This document shows, piece by piece, positions 22,432-33,840 of a DNA stretch of 64,000 bases. A program made the translations under genes and the position numbers. Source of the DNA: Brasenia schreberi. Taxonomy: Eukaryota; Streptophyta; Magnoliopsida; Nymphaeales; Cabombaceae. How positions within the stretch are numbered: the stretch's first letter is position 1; each line of letters starts with the position of its first letter. Below the pieces are notes generated by a model. The model saw nothing but the letters and a program-made list of their open reading frames with translations. It was not told where the DNA came from and ran no database searches. The stretch covers positions 15,243,501 through 15,307,500 of the forward strand of contig JAYKKT010000079.1 in the NCBI GenBank assembly GCA_036023115.1, written 5' to 3'.

Positions 22432-23935
22432 AATATATATAAAAATAAAAACAGATAGAGAGAGAGCATAGTCCATGCATATACTCATGTGCTTAATCTT
22501 CTTGAAGATCTCAACTGCCAGTCTTTTTTATTGGACAATTGAGATCAAGTAAAAAGTAATGCATTGTACTTGGGAAAGTATCAAAAGTACTTTTTTACTT
22601 TTGAAATTGAATCTCAATCAAATGATTTAGCTACTTAAGCACATTTATGTTCTCTTTATTTATATATATAAGTCACATATATAAACTTTATTTAAATCAA
22701 ACTCAACATTGTTATGATGGTCATAAAAAGTGAAAAGTATATATGGGGCAACTAAGCACTCTATAAAAAATACATATATTATTTTCTTTTTTATTTTTAA
22801 TCTCAACCATCCATCACATTTATCATATGGTTTAAATGAGTTTAGTTGGAGTTTGCACATGAGTAAAAAAAGAGTTTATCCTTCGGTGTTGATTGGACAC
22901 TCTTTACGAGTGATGGGGATATACCTTATTGGCATCATGGAATCACCCATCAAGGATAATCCAATTGTCATCCTCGAAAAGTAGTTATCCCTCGAGGAAG
23001 GACAATGCCTTATCGGTGCCATCTACATCACCCGGTGATCCGAGAGTTGTCCTCCTCCGGCCCTGACATTCTTCTCTCTCTGACCGACTTTAGGAATACC
23101 TCATCTTACGTTCTTAGGCTTCGAAAATCCAGAATGAAGTTTGCCAAAGCATTATGAAGGCGTATAATACGCAAAGTGCATTAATACATAGAAACATAAC
23201 CAATGATGCTCCCAAGAAGGAGCACTGAAAGCTACACATTCTCATGATGTGACACCTTTTAGCTATCAAACTATTCTAAATAGCTTAAATAACAATAACA
23301 ACAGTAATAGTGATGATGATGATAATTTTGTTGCTATCATCAACATTAGAATGACTAAGAATATAACGGCTACAATGAAGAAAAAAAAGGAAAAAGGAAG
23401 AAACCTTGGCTTGCAATTGCATGAAACAAAATTTGAAGCCCTCATATGACAAGATACATTATGAATCACCTTTGGAATCAACTCCCATCAATGGACGAAT
23501 CGTATAGACAAAGAATTTGCCAATTCAAAAAATTGAATTAAGGAATCAAGTATAAATGCAAAATACTTTTAATAATAGCTGAAAATTCATTTTCTTACCA
23601 AATCAAACCACCAAGAAACCCTTGAGATGTCTGAGAATCATTAAGGAGTGACTACTTCTTAATCACAGATATAAGCCAAAAATCTCTTGATGGCAACGAA
23701 ATTATGCTTTGGAGAGCTCACATTAAGAAAAAGTAGTGTTTCTTTAGTTAAAATACTAGATTGTGTTCTATATAATATTACAGAAAACATTTATAAAAGA
23801 TCAAATGAGTAGGACATGCTTAAAGAGGATACCAAATGAAGATGGCATAAAAGGTTAAAAAAAGAAAAACAAAAGGAACCATTATTGAAAGGAAAATAGT
23901 AATGTCCACTTGTGCTTTATAGAGTCTTTTTTTTT

Positions 23936-24105
23936 TGGTTACAAGAAGAGGCCACACACACATGCACCCTTTGAGAGTTGAACTCTTCACTTACAGCAAT
24001 GGTGCTAGAGCACTTTGCAATCGCACCCTTTGAGAGTAGAACTCTCCACTGACAGCAATGGCTCTAGAGCACCCTGTCATTGCTAATGCTCTGGGTGCAT
24101 GCTTT
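23936..24105 (-). repeat. Family A SINE in tandem (dimeric) form
   Basis: On the minus strand the element starts GCACCCAGAGCATTAG and runs through TGCTCTAGAGCCATTGCTG and the box-B-like GAGTTCTACTC. A second TGCTCTAGCACCATTGCTG plus GAGTTCAACTC unit follows before the 3' part ending CTTCTTGTAACC. The core is therefore present twice, unlike the monomers at 20453 and 40588. Confidence 0.6.
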
Positions 24106-24214
24106 ATAGAGTTAAATGCTCAAACAAAACACAATCGAGAATAATGGCAAGTAAAAATTGCATACGGCCAACCCCGATTGGTGAAGTATATATTGCTTTT
24201 TGTTTTGATGATCC

Positions 24215-24345
24215 TGAAGATGGGAGCCAAAAGTTGGGTACCAAATTTTCAAATCCCAAACACATCCGGATCTGAATTTGGTTCCTGGATGAGCTTAATA
24301 GATCAGTATTCAGGTCGGATTAGAACCTGAACCCGACCCATTTGG
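24215..24345. repeat. hAT-like GGTTC/GAACC-rich patch
   Basis: GGGTACC, GGATCTG, GGTTCC, GAACCTGAACCCGACCC motifs of the same style as 7865 and 28690. The boundary is unclear. Confidence 0.35.
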
Positions 24346-24724
24346 ATCCCACCTGGCACCACCATCCACGTCGTTTTCGCCGTAGGTACCTAACAGGTGA
24401 CGTGTCATCCACGCGAGCAAGAGCTGAATGTCCTAGAGAACCGGCTGACTCAGGATTCCACCTGGCTGTGTGGGCCACCACAGTCGAAGCACGGGCTGCT
24501 TACGTGGTAGAGGAATTGTCTTGTCCCGTTTCTCCGTAAATGACTATACAACCCTTAATTTATTCCATTAACAACAGGATGCCACTCTTTCGGGAACTGA
24601 CCCAAACTCGATTTTGGTTTTTTCCCAAGAGTCATTGTCTCCACAGTGGAATCTCGAAGCGAAAACGAAATGACATAACTAGCCTTCTCCTTTTAAGTTT
24701 GCCATCTTACCCTGAGTGAGTCTT

Positions 24725-24950
24725 TCTTTACTGGATCAACTTGTTATAAGATATCGGTCTCGGTCGTATCGGTTTTCTCGGTTCGGTTCCAGTTTCGCCT
24801 ACCATGCAATTGAGCTTAGAACAGGTCAAACTGAACCCGAACAAGTCCTGAAACGGGGTGAAACCGAAGCCTGTGAAACCCCTTTCCTTGGTTTGGTTCT
24901 GGTTATTGCCTACCAAGAAACCTAACTGAAACCAAAATCCGTAATATTAT
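24725..24950. repeat. hAT-like GGTTC-rich patch
   Basis: Repeated CGGTTTTCTCGGTTCGGTTCC, GAACCCGAAC and TGGTTTGGTTCTGG motifs. No coding sequence. Confidence 0.4.
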
Positions 24951-26029
24951 TTTCATAACAGACTGCAATTTTCCATGAACTTGTTTGTTTCATGGAACTT
25001 CAGGGAACTTACTGCCATAGAACTTCAAGGAACTTGTGATCGAAAGTCCATAAATTGATACATCGATACGCATTGCTAATCCTTTCATTTTTTTTTTAAA
25101 TTTCTGCACTTTTGAACCATTTATTCTATGGGAATATGGGTTATTTATTTGCATCATTTTTATTTCACAAATATTAGTTCTGTCACGGGTTCCACATCTT
25201 AGACGAACCCTTAAGGGTGTTTGATTGCAAAATTGGGACTACAAAACTGAGACAACAATTCCAGTTTTGTAGGAACACGGTTATACGACTCCGTAATAGG
25301 CCTGATAAGCTTTTTATGACCTTGGCACCATAATAGGCCTGATAGTCGTTGAGTAAAAGAACACGGTTATACGACTCCGCTTTTTATGGCATATGAGATC
25401 TCATATTTCATAGCCAAGTCTTTGGCATTAAGCATCCTCTTAATGAATATAATTGATCTGTCTTTACTTTCTCTGAGATCATAAAGTTCAGATGTACACG
25501 TCCTAATCTTGGTTAAGTGTACTAATTAATATAATTAATCTTTTTCAGTGCATAATTAAAAACCTACTCTAGTTCACCATTCTTCAGGGTGGAGGAGGGC
25601 ACGGTTCTATACGAGTTTGACCCGGTACGAATATTTAAAAGGTGAATGGCTGTTTTCGTAATTTCGTTTATGGGGACACCTTTTCCTTTCACAACTTTTC
25701 AGCTTTCAATAAATTATTCGTGCTGCATAATTATTCCTTATTTTGTTGGTTCTTTCCTTTAAAAAATCAAGAAAAAACTTTATATTTTAATTCCCCCATT
25801 CACTAAACCACCTAAATTATAGTAAAATTCCGCATGGCGCGAACTTCTTGTTTAACCACCTAAAGTTTTAAGAGACTGCGAAAACTTTAACTATCTCTAG
25901 CAAACCAACCGAGCTGCTTTCCCTTCTTTTTTGCTCTGATGCTTTGTAAAACACCAGAATCTCGAAAGGCCTCAAGGACCACGACGAATCCGGTTTGAGC
26001 TGGGTCGGCCAACTATGAGGTAGTAATGG
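24951..26029. other. Intergenic, no gene recognised
   Basis: A 19-bp motif ACACGGTTATACGACTCCG occurs twice (about 25275 and 25360), together with two copies of TAATAGGCCTGATA, which marks a short local duplication. No ORF of note. Confidence 0.5.
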
Positions 26030-26100
26030 TCTCTCGATGTTGGCTTTCTCCTCTCGGCACTCGAACTCATGACCTTGCTTAAGGGATGGAGCACTGAATC
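26030..26100 (-). repeat. SINE-like fragment, family B
   Basis: Plus-strand CTCGGCACTCGAACTCATGACCTTGCTTAAGGG gives the minus-strand GAGTTCGAGTGCCGAG core. Confidence 0.5.
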
Positions 26101-26479
26101 ACTAAAATCGGACGTAAAGCTCTATTTTTTTCATTTAATGAGCTGCTAATGTTTAGTAACTCCGCTCTTGTCCAGTTCATGTTAAGCTCAAACCAGTATT
26201 GAAAGAGCTTTACCTTTATAGTGGACTGACCAGACTCTAGCATGATTAGTCGGGGTCTTTTGGCTTTCTTGTATCACTGTTATACTCAAAAGAAGAGTCG
26301 AGCGTGAGTAAGATCTTTAGTTGATGAACAAACAGTTAATGTTTAGTTCGATGAGTTGTTTATTAATCTTCTTGTTTTCTTTATAATGTAAAAGACAAAT
26401 TTGGCTTTACAGCACTTTTTAAAATTAAAATGTCATATAATGTCTTCTTCTGATTTCAGCAAAGTAGAAGACTAAATGA

Positions 26480-27147
26480 GTCAATTGAAAGAGCCAGATG
26501 GTGGCGGCTGAAGTAATCAAACGATTTGGGCTAATTGCAAATTCAGAAAATTAAGGTGAGTAGATGAAGATTTTGTTTGTTGTGTTATTTTCCGGTCCTT
26601 AATTTTTAGGATGAATTTCTAAAATTGTTTTCGCCCTTTCCACTGCTTTTTTAAGGTTTCGCAGGCCATGGTTTGATCAGGTTGCAGCCCTTCTGCAGAT
26701 TGGCTGTCACCTTGATCCTCCGGGAACCCTTCATTCCCCTGCATCCGATGAGTTGTTCGCTCTCTCCGTCGATCGATCTCTCCTTCCCCGTTCATCTATT
26801 GATTCAGATTCCCCCCTTTTCTGGGGTTTCCGTCGCGTTCCTTCATTCGGATTTCCTATTTTTCTAGCTACCAGTTGATTCTTCAAAGGATTTTATGGTC
26901 TCTGGTGGAATCTGGACATTTTCATCTGAAATCTATGGTCTTGTCCCGTTCATGGATGTTGTAATTTAGATTATTTCTTTGGGGATTTAGGTTATTAGAT
27001 TTGTGTGGGTTTTTCATTTCTGTGGCTTTTTCGGAAGATTTGAGTTGGAATTTTGGGGTTTGGTGATAAAGATCCGGTCGCCCTTCCATTTGCATCTAGG
27101 GTTTATAAGGAAGGGGTGGGTGTGAAGGGGAAAGTTAGGAAAAATCT
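26480..27147 (+). promoter_or_regulatory. Promoter and 5' UTR region of the SAP gene
   Basis: A CT-rich stretch at about 26755-26850 looks like a plant 5' UTR. A consensus-like donor AAG/GTGAGT occurs at 26555-26561, and possible acceptors occur at TTTCGCAG (26664) and TTTGCATCTAG (27097). A leader intron is therefore possible, but its ends cannot be fixed from sequence alone. Confidence 0.35.
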
Positions 27148-27642
27148 ATGGCTCAGGAGAGCTGGAAAAGGGAGAAAGATGAGACGGATTGCAAGATTCC
27201 TGAGGGTCTCATCCCTTGCATCAACAATTGTGGTCTCTTTGGTGTCCCTGCAACCCTCAATATGTGCTCTAAATGCTACGGCGAATCCCTTCTGAAGAAA
27301 ACCAATTCCCAACCTTCATTATCATCTCCTTCGCCGCCATCTTCATCGTCATCGTCTTCTTGTTCTTCTTCTGCACCATCTTCATTCTCCCTTCCGTCTA
27401 CATCTCCCGTGGATACGGCAGAGAAGGCCCCGCAAAGAATCGGCTCCTCTGTGTTCCGGTGTTCGAGCTGCAGTAGGAAGGTGGGTTTGACTGGATTCCG
27501 GTGCCGATGCGGCGACCTATTCTGCCCCCAGCATCGATATTCTGATATGCATGACTGCCCGTATGACTATAAGGCTGCCGGAAGGGAGGCAATTGCAAGG
27601 GAGAACCCTGTGGTTAAAGCTGCTAAGATTATCAAGATATGA
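27148..27642 (+). CDS. A20/AN1 zinc-finger stress-associated protein (SAP)
   Basis: A 164-residue intronless CDS with the complete plant SAP layout. The A20 finger spans about residues 18-45 (Cys24, Cys28, Cys40, Cys43). A Ser/Pro-rich low-complexity linker follows (54-95). The AN1 finger spans about 102-142 (Cys105, Cys108, Cys119, Cys121, Cys126, His129, His135, Cys137), and the protein ends KAAKIIKI, close to the usual KAEKxxKI-type ending. Family members bind ubiquitin through A20, some act as E3 ligases or redox/stress signalling factors, and many are induced by cold, salt or drought. The length is typical. The ATG sits in AAATCTATGGCTC, a good plant context. All eight AN1 ligands and four A20 ligands are present, so the gene looks functional. 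It is not assigned to a numbered SAP. Confidence 0.95.
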   Translation: MAQESWKREKDETDCKIPEGLIPCINNCGLFGVPATLNMCSKCYGESLLKKTNSQPSLSSPSPPSSSSSSSCSSSAPSSFSLPSTSPVDTAEKAPQRIGSSVFRCSSCSRKVGLTGFRCRCGDLFCPQHRYSDMHDCPYDYKAAGREAIARENPVVKAAKIIKI

Positions 27643-27896
27643 GTTCTCCTTTTCTCTTTTCAGTCTTATCTTTTGTTCTTCCTGTTTTCTTGTTGTGTAT
27701 CCTAATATTTGCATTGGTTTGAGAGAATTAGGTGGTGTTGTAACTCTCAATTCATGTAATATGATGATGGTTTTTGCTGTTGAGTAGTTTCCTTTTCTTC
27801 ATATGGCTGTGTCTATAGATTCGTGGAGATAAGATTGATGGTCTTCTCTTGGATGGATGATTTCCTCCCTTCTTTCCTGGTAAAACTGGGGATGAT

Positions 27897-27985
27897 GAAG
27901 CGAGATGCACACCCCGGGCATCGAACTCATGTCCTTTAACTTGTGAGGCGATCCCTGGCCAGGTGAGTATTGCTCGATATTCGAC
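27897..27985 (-). repeat. tRNA-derived SINE-like element, family B
   Basis: The best-preserved minus-strand member. The minus strand reads ATACTCACCTGGCCAGGGATC, then CTCACAAGTTAAAGGAC, ATGAGTTCGATGCCCGGGG and TGTGCATCTCG. It lies 250 bp downstream of the SAP stop. Confidence 0.6.
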
Positions 27986-28494
27986 GGTTTCCTCTATTTT
28001 GGCTAGTCTTTTCTATGTATGTTGGGGATCATCTGCCAATTGTAATGGGCATTTGAACCTACACAGATATGTGACGAATGTATTATTCGTGATTACTGAT
28101 CGTTGATTTGTAGGCATTAAAAGTTCGATATGTTTTGCTAGTTATGATATGTTGTTTTAGGTAGTTTTGGTGGTTTTGCGACAGTGGCTGGTTTTGGATA
28201 GGAGGGGAGAGGAATAGGAGAAGGTGGTGGAAGGCAGCCACCAATGGTTGAAACGGTGGAACCGTAGGTGTTACTGGTGGAGAGTGGTTTAGGAGGGGAG
28301 GAGTGAGAAAATGCCAATGGTTAAAGTGATAAACAAGCACCACGCTCAATTAAGCATGAACCACAACTTATGTAGAGAGGAGAGAGGGGGGGAATGGTCC
28401 TAACGACACACCGTGCATATGCACACGATTATATATGCGCATATTAAGCCTCTCTCGCCCTCTTCATATGTGTGTATATATAATGACGTCTGGG

Positions 28495-28560
28495 AATCCA
28501 TGTAAAGCGAACCCACTTAGGGTGGGAAAGGCTTGGTCTTGGTTTGGTTTGTTGTGTTGC
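28495..28560 (+). repeat. RTE-like 3' tail variant
   Basis: GAACCCACTTAGGGTGGGAAAGGCTTGG followed by a TTGGTTTGG-type tail parallels the RTE end (GACCCCGTCTAGTATGGGAAAAGGCTTAG plus TTG repeats). It is a short fragment, possibly from a related family. Confidence 0.35.
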
Positions 28561-28689
28561 AATCTACGCATTAAAATATGCAGATTGATCGATATTCTTG
28601 ATTGATTTTGATTTTGATTTTCTTCACGGGGACTGGTTTCAAACTGTTTTTGTTCTTTTCTGAGAGTGGGTGTATCTCATGAAATTGAG

Positions 28690-29030
28690 CCAAAACCGAC
28701 TCCCTTACGGCATAAAATGTTATGTATCTATGTTATAGCGCCCTTCTGTGGCCCAACGATACGATATATTTCAATACGTGTTGTCAGAAAATATATACAG
28801 TATCTGAAAAACATCGGCAAGGATGACAATGGGGCGGATCTGGGATGGGTGTGCTTTACCCTGCCATTACCCACAGTGTTACTCGACAGAGACGGATATG
28901 GGTTTAGGTGAGGTTCGGGTTTGGTACTTCCTGTATTTGTTCATACTCGGTCGAAGATATACTGTTTGTCCCTGAACCCAAACTCGAACCAGGTCAAAGT
29001 GGGTAATGCCCGGGTATAATACAGTGTTAA
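28690..29030. repeat. hAT-like non-autonomous element or fragments
   Basis: It contains GGATGACAATGGGGCGGAT near 28820, which resembles a hAT terminus (GGGATGGCAA-type), with GGTTCGGGTTTGG and CCCGAACC-style arrays further right. No transposase is present and the ends are unresolved. Confidence 0.4.
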
Positions 29031-29479
29031 TCTTACGATACATGTGTTCCACTTTAGTGTTGCAATTTGAGAGCTAATCTTCACTGATGTGGTAGATTGA
29101 ACACGGAAAATATGAACATGACCTACAAATTCACCGTCTAAGTATTATGCACTTAATTTTCTTAATGATTTGTTTCTCTTGATCCTTTGAGACGTTTCCA
29201 GTTCGCATGAAAAAGCAGCTTATTCTGTCTCCCATGTAATTTTCTTATGCTGAGAAAAACGGGTGGTGATCTTTTTTTCATTTCGGTTTGGTTTCGATGT
29301 ATGGGTAGTGATGAATGAATCCTACATGATTCGGACTGGCTCTGTTGGATTTGGATATGCAAGAATCTGTTCCGTTAAACAAGAGTTATGAGCCACTTAA
29401 CAACTTGCTGTGCAATCTGATCGATGGTTTTGATAATGTTCAAAGTACCTTCTTTGTGCAATGGTGACTAAGATTATTC

Positions 29480-29575
29480 ATGTAGCAGACTGAGCCGGAG
29501 CCCCGTCATGTTGACCGCTTCGTTCAGGTCGGATTGGGTTGGGTCCCCCGTGGGTTCGATAAATATTGCCATCCT
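29480..29575. repeat. hAT-like GGTC/GGTTGGG patch ending in TTGCCATCC
   Basis: The right edge reads AATATTGCCATCCTTATTAG, similar to a hAT-type terminus (TTGCCATCCCTA). Confidence 0.35.
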
Positions 29576-29809
29576 TATTAGGGCCCATTTGTAGACGTAT
29601 CTGCATCGTGATTACAGGCATATGCATGACCATTTTAATGGGGTTTGCCTCATATATTTAAAGCAAGGGACATTCTTGGTGGGTACACCAATTTGATGAG
29701 ATTCCCTGACACCAGTTGAGAACCCACTTGCATTTCATTGGTGTTTCTGAGATCAGGCTAGTAATGGACACCTTTTGAGCGGATATGAAGGATCATTGTG
29801 GTGATATCT

Positions 29810-29811
<2 letters not shown>

Positions 29812-29855
<44 letters not shown>
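29812..29855 (+). repeat. (GA)n microsatellite
   Basis: About 21 GA units. Confidence 0.97.
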
Positions 29856-29856
<1 letters not shown>

Positions 29857-30154
29857 GGCAGTACAAGTCAAGCCATGAAAAGCTGGCACTAACGCTACCT
29901 GAAAAATCTGTGTTCAGCTTTACGCAAAGTAACACAAAAATTGATGGAAGTCGGGTCAAGCTCGCCTTTTTTTTTAAGCACGAACACAAAGTGACGCAAC
30001 AGAACTCAAAACACGAAATAACTGAAAATATAAAAGTTGGTACAAAAAACCCAACATCAATCTATGGGAAAGGTTTTGATTTGGTTGGGATCTTTTTAAA
30101 TTCATTAAAAAAAGAAATCATTTTCTTTGAATGTTGAATTGCTCAATCTGGACC

Positions 30155-30402
30155 TACAAATTCCAGGTTCGGTTTGGACTTTATGCACCCTAGGTTGGTT
30201 CAGGATTGTCTTGAGTTGACCATACAAACCAAACGTGAGAGAGAGAACATAAGGGGAATATAGCCGGTCAACCCAGACACTCATAGGGTTGAGTCTGGCT
30301 CCTAAGAAGTGACCTGAACAGAGAGCCTCGTTGGATCTGAGTCAACTTAACTTTGGATCCGGACCCGAAATAACCTGATCAGTTGACCTGATCTGCCACC
30401 CC
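30155..30402. repeat. hAT-like element with TAGGGGTGGC terminus
   Basis: The right end, read on the minus strand, begins TAGGGGTGGCAGATCAGGTC, a common hAT-type terminus in plants. Inside are GGTTCGG/GGTTGG and GGATCCGGACCC motifs. No transposase. Confidence 0.45.
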
Positions 30403-31890
30403 TATGGAAAGTGGGTACAAGATGCAATGCATAGACCATAAGGTTGACTTAGAACTTAAGGGACGCCTTAAAGAGACTTGCTCATTAGACTGGACCAGCC
30501 TTGTCCTGTGAACCGGTAGAAACCAATCAGAGAAGAACCCACCGAGAAGCGCTATCCTTTGTTTTCTGTAGCTTCTACACACTCTTAGCACTTGTTCTAT
30601 CCAAAATATCCTCACCAAACACTCTCTCTTCCTCCCTCTCTCTCTCTCTCTCTCACTAAGACACATATCTCGCTCCTACCACCATCTCCGGTCTCTATCA
30701 CCGGTGCAGGGTATATGGTTCTCCCAGTGTTCCTCTTTCCCACCTCTCCTCTCCTTTTTCTCTTTTTTTCCATTAGGTTTCAAAACTGAGACATGTTTCA
30801 CTGCATCTGCTTACAGTATAAGACGTACCCCGGCACATTTATTTCGTGGAGCATACGTCCTATTTGGTGTCCGCTCCCAAAAACCAGAAGCACTCAGTCA
30901 TCTGCCCCCATGCACCAGACGCATCCAAACACGTATGATGCATGGAACAAACACTTGAGCTGGTGTCTGCTTTCTGAAATGGACATGCTTAAGTGTGTCT
31001 AACTCTTCTCCCACTCTCCTACCCTGGGCTTGTTATCCTTTGTCCTATTTTTATTCTTCTTCACTACAGAATGTCAAACAAATGACGAGACTATGGATGT
31101 CCTTGTAATGAATAAATCGATGGGTGTCTAACAAATACATTGATTGAGTGGGTGGCTAATAGAATTGATTATTAATTTGTATTTAAAACTGATAAAGTTT
31201 TTTGTGTAGTCGAGTTAACTTGATTAAGTAGATAAGAATGATTAGAAGAGATTATAATATTATCATTATAATAATTCATTAAAATTTGGCGTGATAGGAG
31301 TGGTGAGTATAGAAATAAGAAAACAACTGATTTTGAAAGTAAATGTTGGATAATGGACAATAAGGTGCTCATTTTCGCTTCAGGGAGTTAGTGAGGTGGA
31401 TTGTGGAAGTTGGTTGTTATTAATGGGATGCATAATCATCCTGTTCAATTATAATTGACTTGTGCTAATTGTAAAGGAAATGAAAACAAGTCATTTTAAG
31501 CCGAAACAAATATTAACACAGTTGAAGATGAGCATTTCCATAAATTTTAACACATGTATAATGTAAGGATAAAGATAAAACGAGAATAAATAGGTGGCCG
31601 AATGGTTCTCTAACAACTCTTACTTGAAATGGATCATCATCATTGTTATATATAGCATTGGAGTATATGGGAGACAGAATATGTGAGTGATATTGTTTTT
31701 GTAAATCCTACTTTAATTCAACTTTTACGTATATTTTTGAAGGTATTAGCGACTGATTGCACTTATTATATAGGTAACATATTGCGAAGAATATTCAAGG
31801 ACACATTATCCAATTGACAGAAAAAAGATTATGCCATTGCATTTGGTGTTAGTTGGAAAAAAGTCTTTAAATCTAAAGACAAGAATTTAT
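30403..31890. other. Intergenic, no gene recognised
   Basis: A CT microsatellite lies at 30632-30653. Short open frames up to 95 codons occur but none has a recognisable domain. Confidence 0.45.
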
Positions 31891-31896
31891 ACTAGC

Positions 31897-31913
31897 AGTT
31901 GGGTTTACTAGAA
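31897..31913 (+). repeat. Target-site duplication, left copy
   Basis: AGTTGGGTTTACTAGAA, identical to 35197-35213, bounds the complete RTE LINE. Confidence 0.95.
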
Positions 31914-32028
31914 AACTCCGCCCATGTAAGGGATCACCCTTGCATTGCCGATCCCAAGCCCGGATAAAGGAGGAGGGTTGTGTTAGGCTTCCGACAGCCA
32001 GCGTAAAACTTTGTCGGATTTCTACAAC

Positions 32029-32283
32029 ATGGATTACAAAAATTATGAGCATTGCTTTGGGGCGTCCCCGTCTAGCGACGTGCTGCAGAGCCCGAATGCA
32101 GTAAGAAGTAAGCAAGGGTCACTACATTTTCGCCTGAATATAGTGAATCAATTGCAGAGAGGGTTCCCACATCATGGACGGGTGTGGGTAAAGAAGTTAG
32201 TCCCACTACATTGCCGCCCGAATGTAGTGAAAAATTTTCGAGAGGGTCTCCGCATTTTGATTATGGACGGATGCGGGGGGTAA
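32029..32283 (+). pseudogene. Candidate short upstream ORF in the RTE leader
   Basis: An 84-codon frame starting ATGGATTACAAAAATTATG overlaps the start of the endonuclease frame. The older copy at 56837-57052 is also open over the matching stretch despite many differences, sharing HC.GASP, QLQRG and HGR.W.KK. In the copy at 2990-3194 (minus) the frame is closed by a CAG-to-TAG change. It has no recognisable domain and may be only a leader, but it is worth testing as an ORF1-like product. Confidence 0.3.
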
Positions 32284-32951
32284 GGAAGCTAGTCCTAGAT
32301 AATAAGATTCGTATTGGTTCTTGGAATATCGGAACATTATCGGGTAAGCTAATGGAGGTGGTAGATACTATGATTCGGAGAAAGATTCATATTCTATGTT
32401 TACAAGAGACAAAATGGGTTGGAGAAAAAGCAAAGGAGATAGAGGATACAGGTTTTAAATTATGGTACTCAGGTAAAGAAAAGGCCCGAAACAGAGTTGG
32501 TATTATCATAAATAAAGATTTAAAGGAGAGTGTAGTAGACATACAACGATATGGTGACCGAATCATGACATTGAAATTAGTGTTAGGAGTAGAGGTTTTG
32601 AATATAGTTTGTGCTTACGCACCCCAAGTAGGACTAGAAGATAGTATAAAGACAGTTTTTTGGGAAGAGTTAGATAAGGTGTTTCAAAAGATTCCACAAA
32701 GGGAGATGATTTGTTTAGGAGGAGATTTAAATGGACATATCGGTAAAGAGGCATTAGGATATCAAGGGATTCATGGAAACTTTGGTTATGGGGATATAAA
32801 CGAGGAAGGTAGGGAGATTTTAAATTTTGCTATGTCATTTGATCTCTTTATAGTCAATACAATCTTCAAAAAACGAGATGAACATTTAATTACTTATAAG
32901 AGTGGCTTATCACAAACACAAATTGATTACTTTATTTGTAAAAAAAGATAG
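32184..32951 (+). pseudogene. RTE apurinic-type endonuclease domain
   Basis: The open segment carries the exonuclease-endonuclease-phosphatase fold typical of RTE LINEs: IRIGSWNIGTLSGK at the start, LQETKW (metal-binding Glu), YAPQVG, GGDLNGH (Asp/Asn pair) and SQTQIDYF near the end. This domain nicks the target DNA to prime reverse transcription. The frame shifts at about 32942, where sister copies have one more base (FICRKKDRACC at 61950-61980). The listed start is the upstream limit of the open frame; the true start may be the ATG near 32270 or further upstream. Confidence 0.88.
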
Positions 32952-33579
32952 AGCGTGTTGTAAAGATTGTAAGGTAATTCCAGGAGAAAGCTTAACCACC
33001 CAACATCGACTTTTAGTTATGGATTTACAAATAAAAAAATGGACAAAGAAGAAAAGAGTGCATCGAGCTATTCGGACTAAATGGTGGAACCTCAAAAGCG
33101 AGAAAGAAGATATATTTAAACAAAAAGTCCTTCAAGGAGATGTTTGGAATTATGTTGGCACACCCTCTGATATGTGGAACAATATGGCTATACATATTAG
33201 GAAAGTGGCGAAAGATGTGTTAGGGGTATCTAAGGGAGGTGTACCGGTACAAAAAGAAGCTTGGTGGTGGAGTGAAGTAGTACAAAACAAAATCAAGGCA
33301 AAGAGGGCATGTTACAAATTACATTATGCTAAGAAAACTAGTGAAACTTTAGAAGCTTATAAGAAAGCAAAGAAGGAAGCAAAAAAAGCCGTTAGTGAAG
33401 CAAAAGCTAAGATTTGGGAGGACTTATATAAAAAACTCAACTCAAAAGAGGGTGAAAGAGATACTTTTAGGATAGCTAGGGCTAGAGATAAGAAAACTAA
33501 AGATCTTAATTATGTTAGATGCATAAAAGACGAGGATGAAAAAATTTTAGTGGCAAATGATGATATAAGAAATAGATGA
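32902..33579 (+). pseudogene. RTE linker region after the frameshift
   Basis: It continues the element in the shifted frame: the Cys-containing DRACCKDCKVIPGESL segment, a Lys-rich coiled stretch (YKKAKKEAKKAVSEAKAK), and IARARDKKTKDLNYV. It ends at TGA (33577-33579) where sister copies have TGG. It links the endonuclease to the RT. Confidence 0.85.
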
Positions 33580-33840
33580 AAAAACTATTTTTATAATCTT
33601 TTTAATGAAAATAAAGATGTTAGTATTAGTTTAGGAGATTTAGCCAAGTCAGAAAAGTATATAAACCACAATTTCTACCGACGTATTCAAAAGAATGAAG
33701 TCAAAGAGGCTCTTAAACATATGAAGAGTGGTAAATCGGTAGGACCAGATAATATTCCTATAGAAGTTTGGAAAATACTAGGAGAAATAGGAATCACTTG
33801 ACTCACAAGACTATTTAATGAAATATGGAAAAACCAAAAG

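Noticed and set aside
27053..27787. Several ORFs on both strands around the SAP gene
   Set aside because: They overlap the A20/AN1 frame and show no conserved residues; only 27148-27642 has the zinc-finger ligands.
32563..32754. Minus-strand ORF within the LINE, also seen on the plus strand at 1897-2088
   Set aside because: Both are antisense shadows of the RTE endonuclease and recur only because the element recurs.
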